This document shows positions 5,487 to 7,507 of a stretch of 7,507 nt of DNA, piece after piece (within the stretch, counting starts at the first letter, position 1; the number at the start of each line of letters is the position of its first letter). Source of the DNA: an uncultured Oscillospiraceae bacterium (lineage in GTDB: Bacteria > Bacillota_A > Clostridia > Oscillospirales > Oscillospiraceae); assembly GCA_934667865.1 (NCBI GenBank), contig CAKUMR010000054.1, forward strand, positions 1 to 7,507, read 5' to 3'. The translations under genes and the position numbers were made by a program. The notes below the pieces were generated by a model. The model searched no databases. It had not been told where the DNA came from and saw only the letters and a program-made list of their open reading frames with translations.

Positions 5487-7507
5487 ATGAAAAAGAGATT
5501 CCTGAGCCTGTGCCTGGCCGTCGTGCTGCTGCTGTCGGTCTGCGCACTTCCCGCAATGGCGGCGGAAGGCGGCCTGACGGTCCGCCCCACGACGCCCTCC
5601 GCCGCGCTCATCGAGCAGCTGACGCAGAATGACGCGCAGCGCATGAGCGCCGTACAGGAGGATCCTGAAGAAATCGTCGATATTTTTGTGGAACTGAAGG
5701 ACGCCCCACTGGCAGATCGGTCGACGGCTGCTTCCTCTGCCTATGCGACAGCCTCCGTGCAGAAGCGCCTTCTTTCCACGCAGAGCGCCGTGCAGAGAAA
5801 AATCAGCCGCGCCCTGCCGAAGGAGCATGTGGAATATACCTATTCTTATACGGTGCTCTTCAACGGCTTCTCCGTGCGCACCGCCCGCAAGAATCTGGAA
5901 ACCATCCGCAGCCAGTCCGGCGTCAGCCGCGCTTTCATCGGCGGCTCCTACTCGCTGCCTGAGAACGAGGAGAGCCGGCAGGATTTCCAGACCGCGCTGA
6001 CCGCAGCAAGCAGCAGGTTCACCGGCAAGGGTATGACCATTGCCGTGGTGGACACCGGTCTGGAAATTGCACACCCTGCATTCTCCACCGAGCCGGAGGG
6101 TGCAAAGTTCAGCAAGGACTATGTCCGCGGCGTTTTGCAGGGCGCGGACCTGAACGCCGAGCAGATGATGCCCGGCCTTACCGCCGACGATGTTTATCAC
6201 AATGCGAAGGTTCCGTTTGCCTTTGACTATTACGGCAAGGACGCGCAGGTCGCGCCTGCCAACAAGTGGCAGGCGGCCAATCTGGAGCACGGTACCCACG
6301 TGGCCGGTATCGCGGCGGGCTACGAAGCCGACGGCGAGGGCAAGGTCCTCTTCTCCGGCGCTGCGCCCGATGCGCAGGTCATCCCCATGAAGGTCTTTGA
6401 CGATCAGGGTACCAGCGCCGCCACGGCGGCCGTTTTGGCCGCGCTGGAGGACGCCTATCTGCTGGGCGTCGACGCCGTGAACCTCTCCCTCGGCAGTTCC
6501 AACGGCTTCACGGTCGACAGCGAGGAGCTGGTCAATGAGGTCTATAACAAGCTGGATGCTGCCGGCATCATGGTTATTGTGGCCGCCGGCAACGACACAT
6601 CTTCCTCCAATTACAACAGCTTCGGCAACCTCCCGCTGACGGATGATCCGGACAACGGCATCGTTGCTTCTCCCTCCACCTATCCCGCAAACCTCTCCAT
6701 CGCCAGTGTGGAAAATGATCTTGTCTACAACAACTATTTCCTCCTCGGCGACGAGAAGATCCCCTACACCGACAGCCAGACTACCTTCCTTGGCCTCGAT
6801 TCCTTCGTCGTGCAGCTTAAGTCATACAACTCCATTCCCGACGACATCGCCGCTCCCTACGACTATGTGATCGTCCCCGGCTACGGTCAGGACAGCGACT
6901 ATGAGGGCATTGACGTCACCGGCAAGATCGCCGTCGTGCAGCGCGGCGGCACCGACGAAAGCGGCGAGCCTATCACCTTCGTTACCAAGATCCAGAACGC
7001 CCTGTGGAAGGATGCCATCGGCATCGTCATTTACAACAACGACGCGGCCAACCCCGACGACGCCGCCGTTATTATGCAGACCAACTACTATCAGCTCCCG
7101 GCCTGCTTTGTCAGTTATCATAACGGACAGAAGCTCATTGAGAAGGCCGGCACCGGCGCCGGCATTACCGGAAGCATGGAGATGATCTCCAGCGCGAACC
7201 CCGCAGCCGGCCAGATGTCCACCTTTACCAGCATCGGCACAACGCCCGACCTGCGCATCAAGCCGGAGCTCTCCGCGCCGGGCGGCAATATCTATTCCTC
7301 CATTCCCACCGCAGAGGGCAAGGGCAATTATGCTTCCATGAACGGCACCTCCATGGCCAGTCCCTATGTGGCGGGCGCCAGCGTGCTGGTGAAGTCCTAC
7401 CTCTCCGAAAACTGGTCCGGCAGCTTTGACGCTGCGGCCATGACGGAAAACCTGATGATGTCCACGGCGACCCCGGTCATCGACCCCGCAACCGGTCTGC
7501 CCTATAC
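5487..7507 (+). CDS. Secreted subtilisin-family (S8) serine protease with PA-domain insert, 3' end outside the window
   Basis: The open frame runs from the ATG at 5487 to the window edge: 673 complete codons without a stop. Residues 1-25 are a signal peptide (MKKRF, a Leu/Val-rich core, then ALPAMA before AEGG). Residues 65-160 look like an I9-type propeptide (VDIFVELKDAP; FNGFSVRT). The catalytic triad is complete: Asp189 in VVDTG, His268 in HGTHVAG and Ser622 in NGTSMASP, with the oxyanion-hole Asn369 in AAGND. About 250 residues separate Asn369 from Ser622; part of that (about 440-565, including GKIAVVQRGG and GIVIYNN) resembles a protease-associated (PA) domain. This order is typical of lactocepin and C5a-peptidase-like cell-envelope proteases, whose C-terminal Fn3-like and wall-anchor regions would lie beyond the window. 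The likely role is degradation of extracellular protein, for nutrition or by acting on host or self proteins; the target is unknown. The ribosome binding site is AAAGGAAG at 5472-5479. Confidence 0.94.
   Translation, partial: MKKRFLSLCLAVVLLLSVCALPAMAAEGGLTVRPTTPSAALIEQLTQNDAQRMSAVQEDPEEIVDIFVELKDAPLADRSTAASSAYATASVQKRLLSTQSAVQRKISRALPKEHVEYTYSYTVLFNGFSVRTARKNLETIRSQSGVSRAFIGGSYSLPENEESRQDFQTALTAASSRFTGKGMTIAVVDTGLEIAHPAFSTEPEGAKFSKDYVRGVLQGADLNAEQMMPGLTADDVYHNAKVPFAFDYYGKDAQVAPANKWQAANLEHGTHVAGIAAGYEADGEGKVLFSGAAPDAQVIPMKVFDDQGTSAATAAVLAALEDAYLLGVDAVNLSLGSSNGFTVDSEELVNEVYNKLDAAGIMVIVAAGNDTSSSNYNSFGNLPLTDDPDNGIVASPSTYPANLSIASVENDLVYNNYFLLGDEKIPYTDSQTTFLGLDSFVVQLKSYNSIPDDIAAPYDYVIVPGYGQDSDYEGIDVTGKIAVVQRGGTDESGEPITFVTKIQNALWKDAIGIVIYNNDAANPDDAAVIMQTNYYQLPACFVSYHNGQKLIEKAGTGAGITGSMEMISSANPAAGQMSTFTSIGTTPDLRIKPELSAPGGNIYSSIPTAEGKGNYASMNGTSMASPYVAGASVLVKSYLSENWSGSFDAAAMTENLMMSTATPVIDPATGLPY

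Noticed and set aside
5532..5543. Lipobox-like LSVC in the protease signal peptide
   Set aside because: Val at the position before Cys is not tolerated in usual lipoboxes, and a standard AMA cleavage site follows a few residues later.
5223..6299. Minus-strand frame of 358 codons opposite the protease 5' half
   Set aside because: It is antisense to the signal peptide, propeptide, catalytic Asp and nearly all of the way to the HGTH motif, and has low-complexity composition.

Overview
The window looks like chromosomal DNA from a moderately GC-rich, Gram-positive anaerobe of the Clostridia type, perhaps an Oscillospiraceae-like gut bacterium. This is an inference from three things: near-consensus sigma-A promoters and strong AGGAGG ribosome binding sites, GC-rich third codon positions, and a secreted protease with a low-GC-Gram-positive style of signal peptide. 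Nothing in the window fixes the species.

Layout. Positions 1-45 hold a perfect hairpin and a run of eight C at the window edge. On the minus strand follow two overlapping ABC exporter half-transporter genes (46-1869 and 1856-3673), transcribed leftwards from a promoter at 3804-3832. Positions 3674-4006 are a divergent control region with two good promoters facing away from each other and a dyad over the transporter -10 box. On the plus strand lies a regulator (4007-5116) with a C-terminal ArsR-type winged helix and a long N-terminal region I do not recognise. A strong intrinsic terminator follows at 5143-5178. A second intergenic region (5179-5486) carries a consensus extended -10 promoter and a roughly 95-nt leader with several unusual sequence elements. 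The last gene (5487 to the window end, running off the edge) is a secreted subtilisin-family (S8) protease with a PA-domain insertion.

How the genes work together. The two ABC proteins should form one heterodimeric exporter with one catalytically competent and one degenerate ATP site; their motif differences are complementary. The divergently transcribed ArsR-type protein is the obvious candidate regulator of the exporter, probably also of itself, with its N-terminal region as a possible ligand sensor; this is inferred from gene arrangement only. The protease has its own promoter behind a terminator and need not belong to the same system.

The most notable points are the transporter gene whose conserved N-terminus has no ATG, GTG or TTG start, the large unrecognised domain on the ArsR-type regulator, and the structured protease leader with a Shine-Dalgarno sequence not followed by a start codon. 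I found no RNA genes, insertion sequences, CRISPR arrays or phage genes, and no clear sign of an entirely new system.
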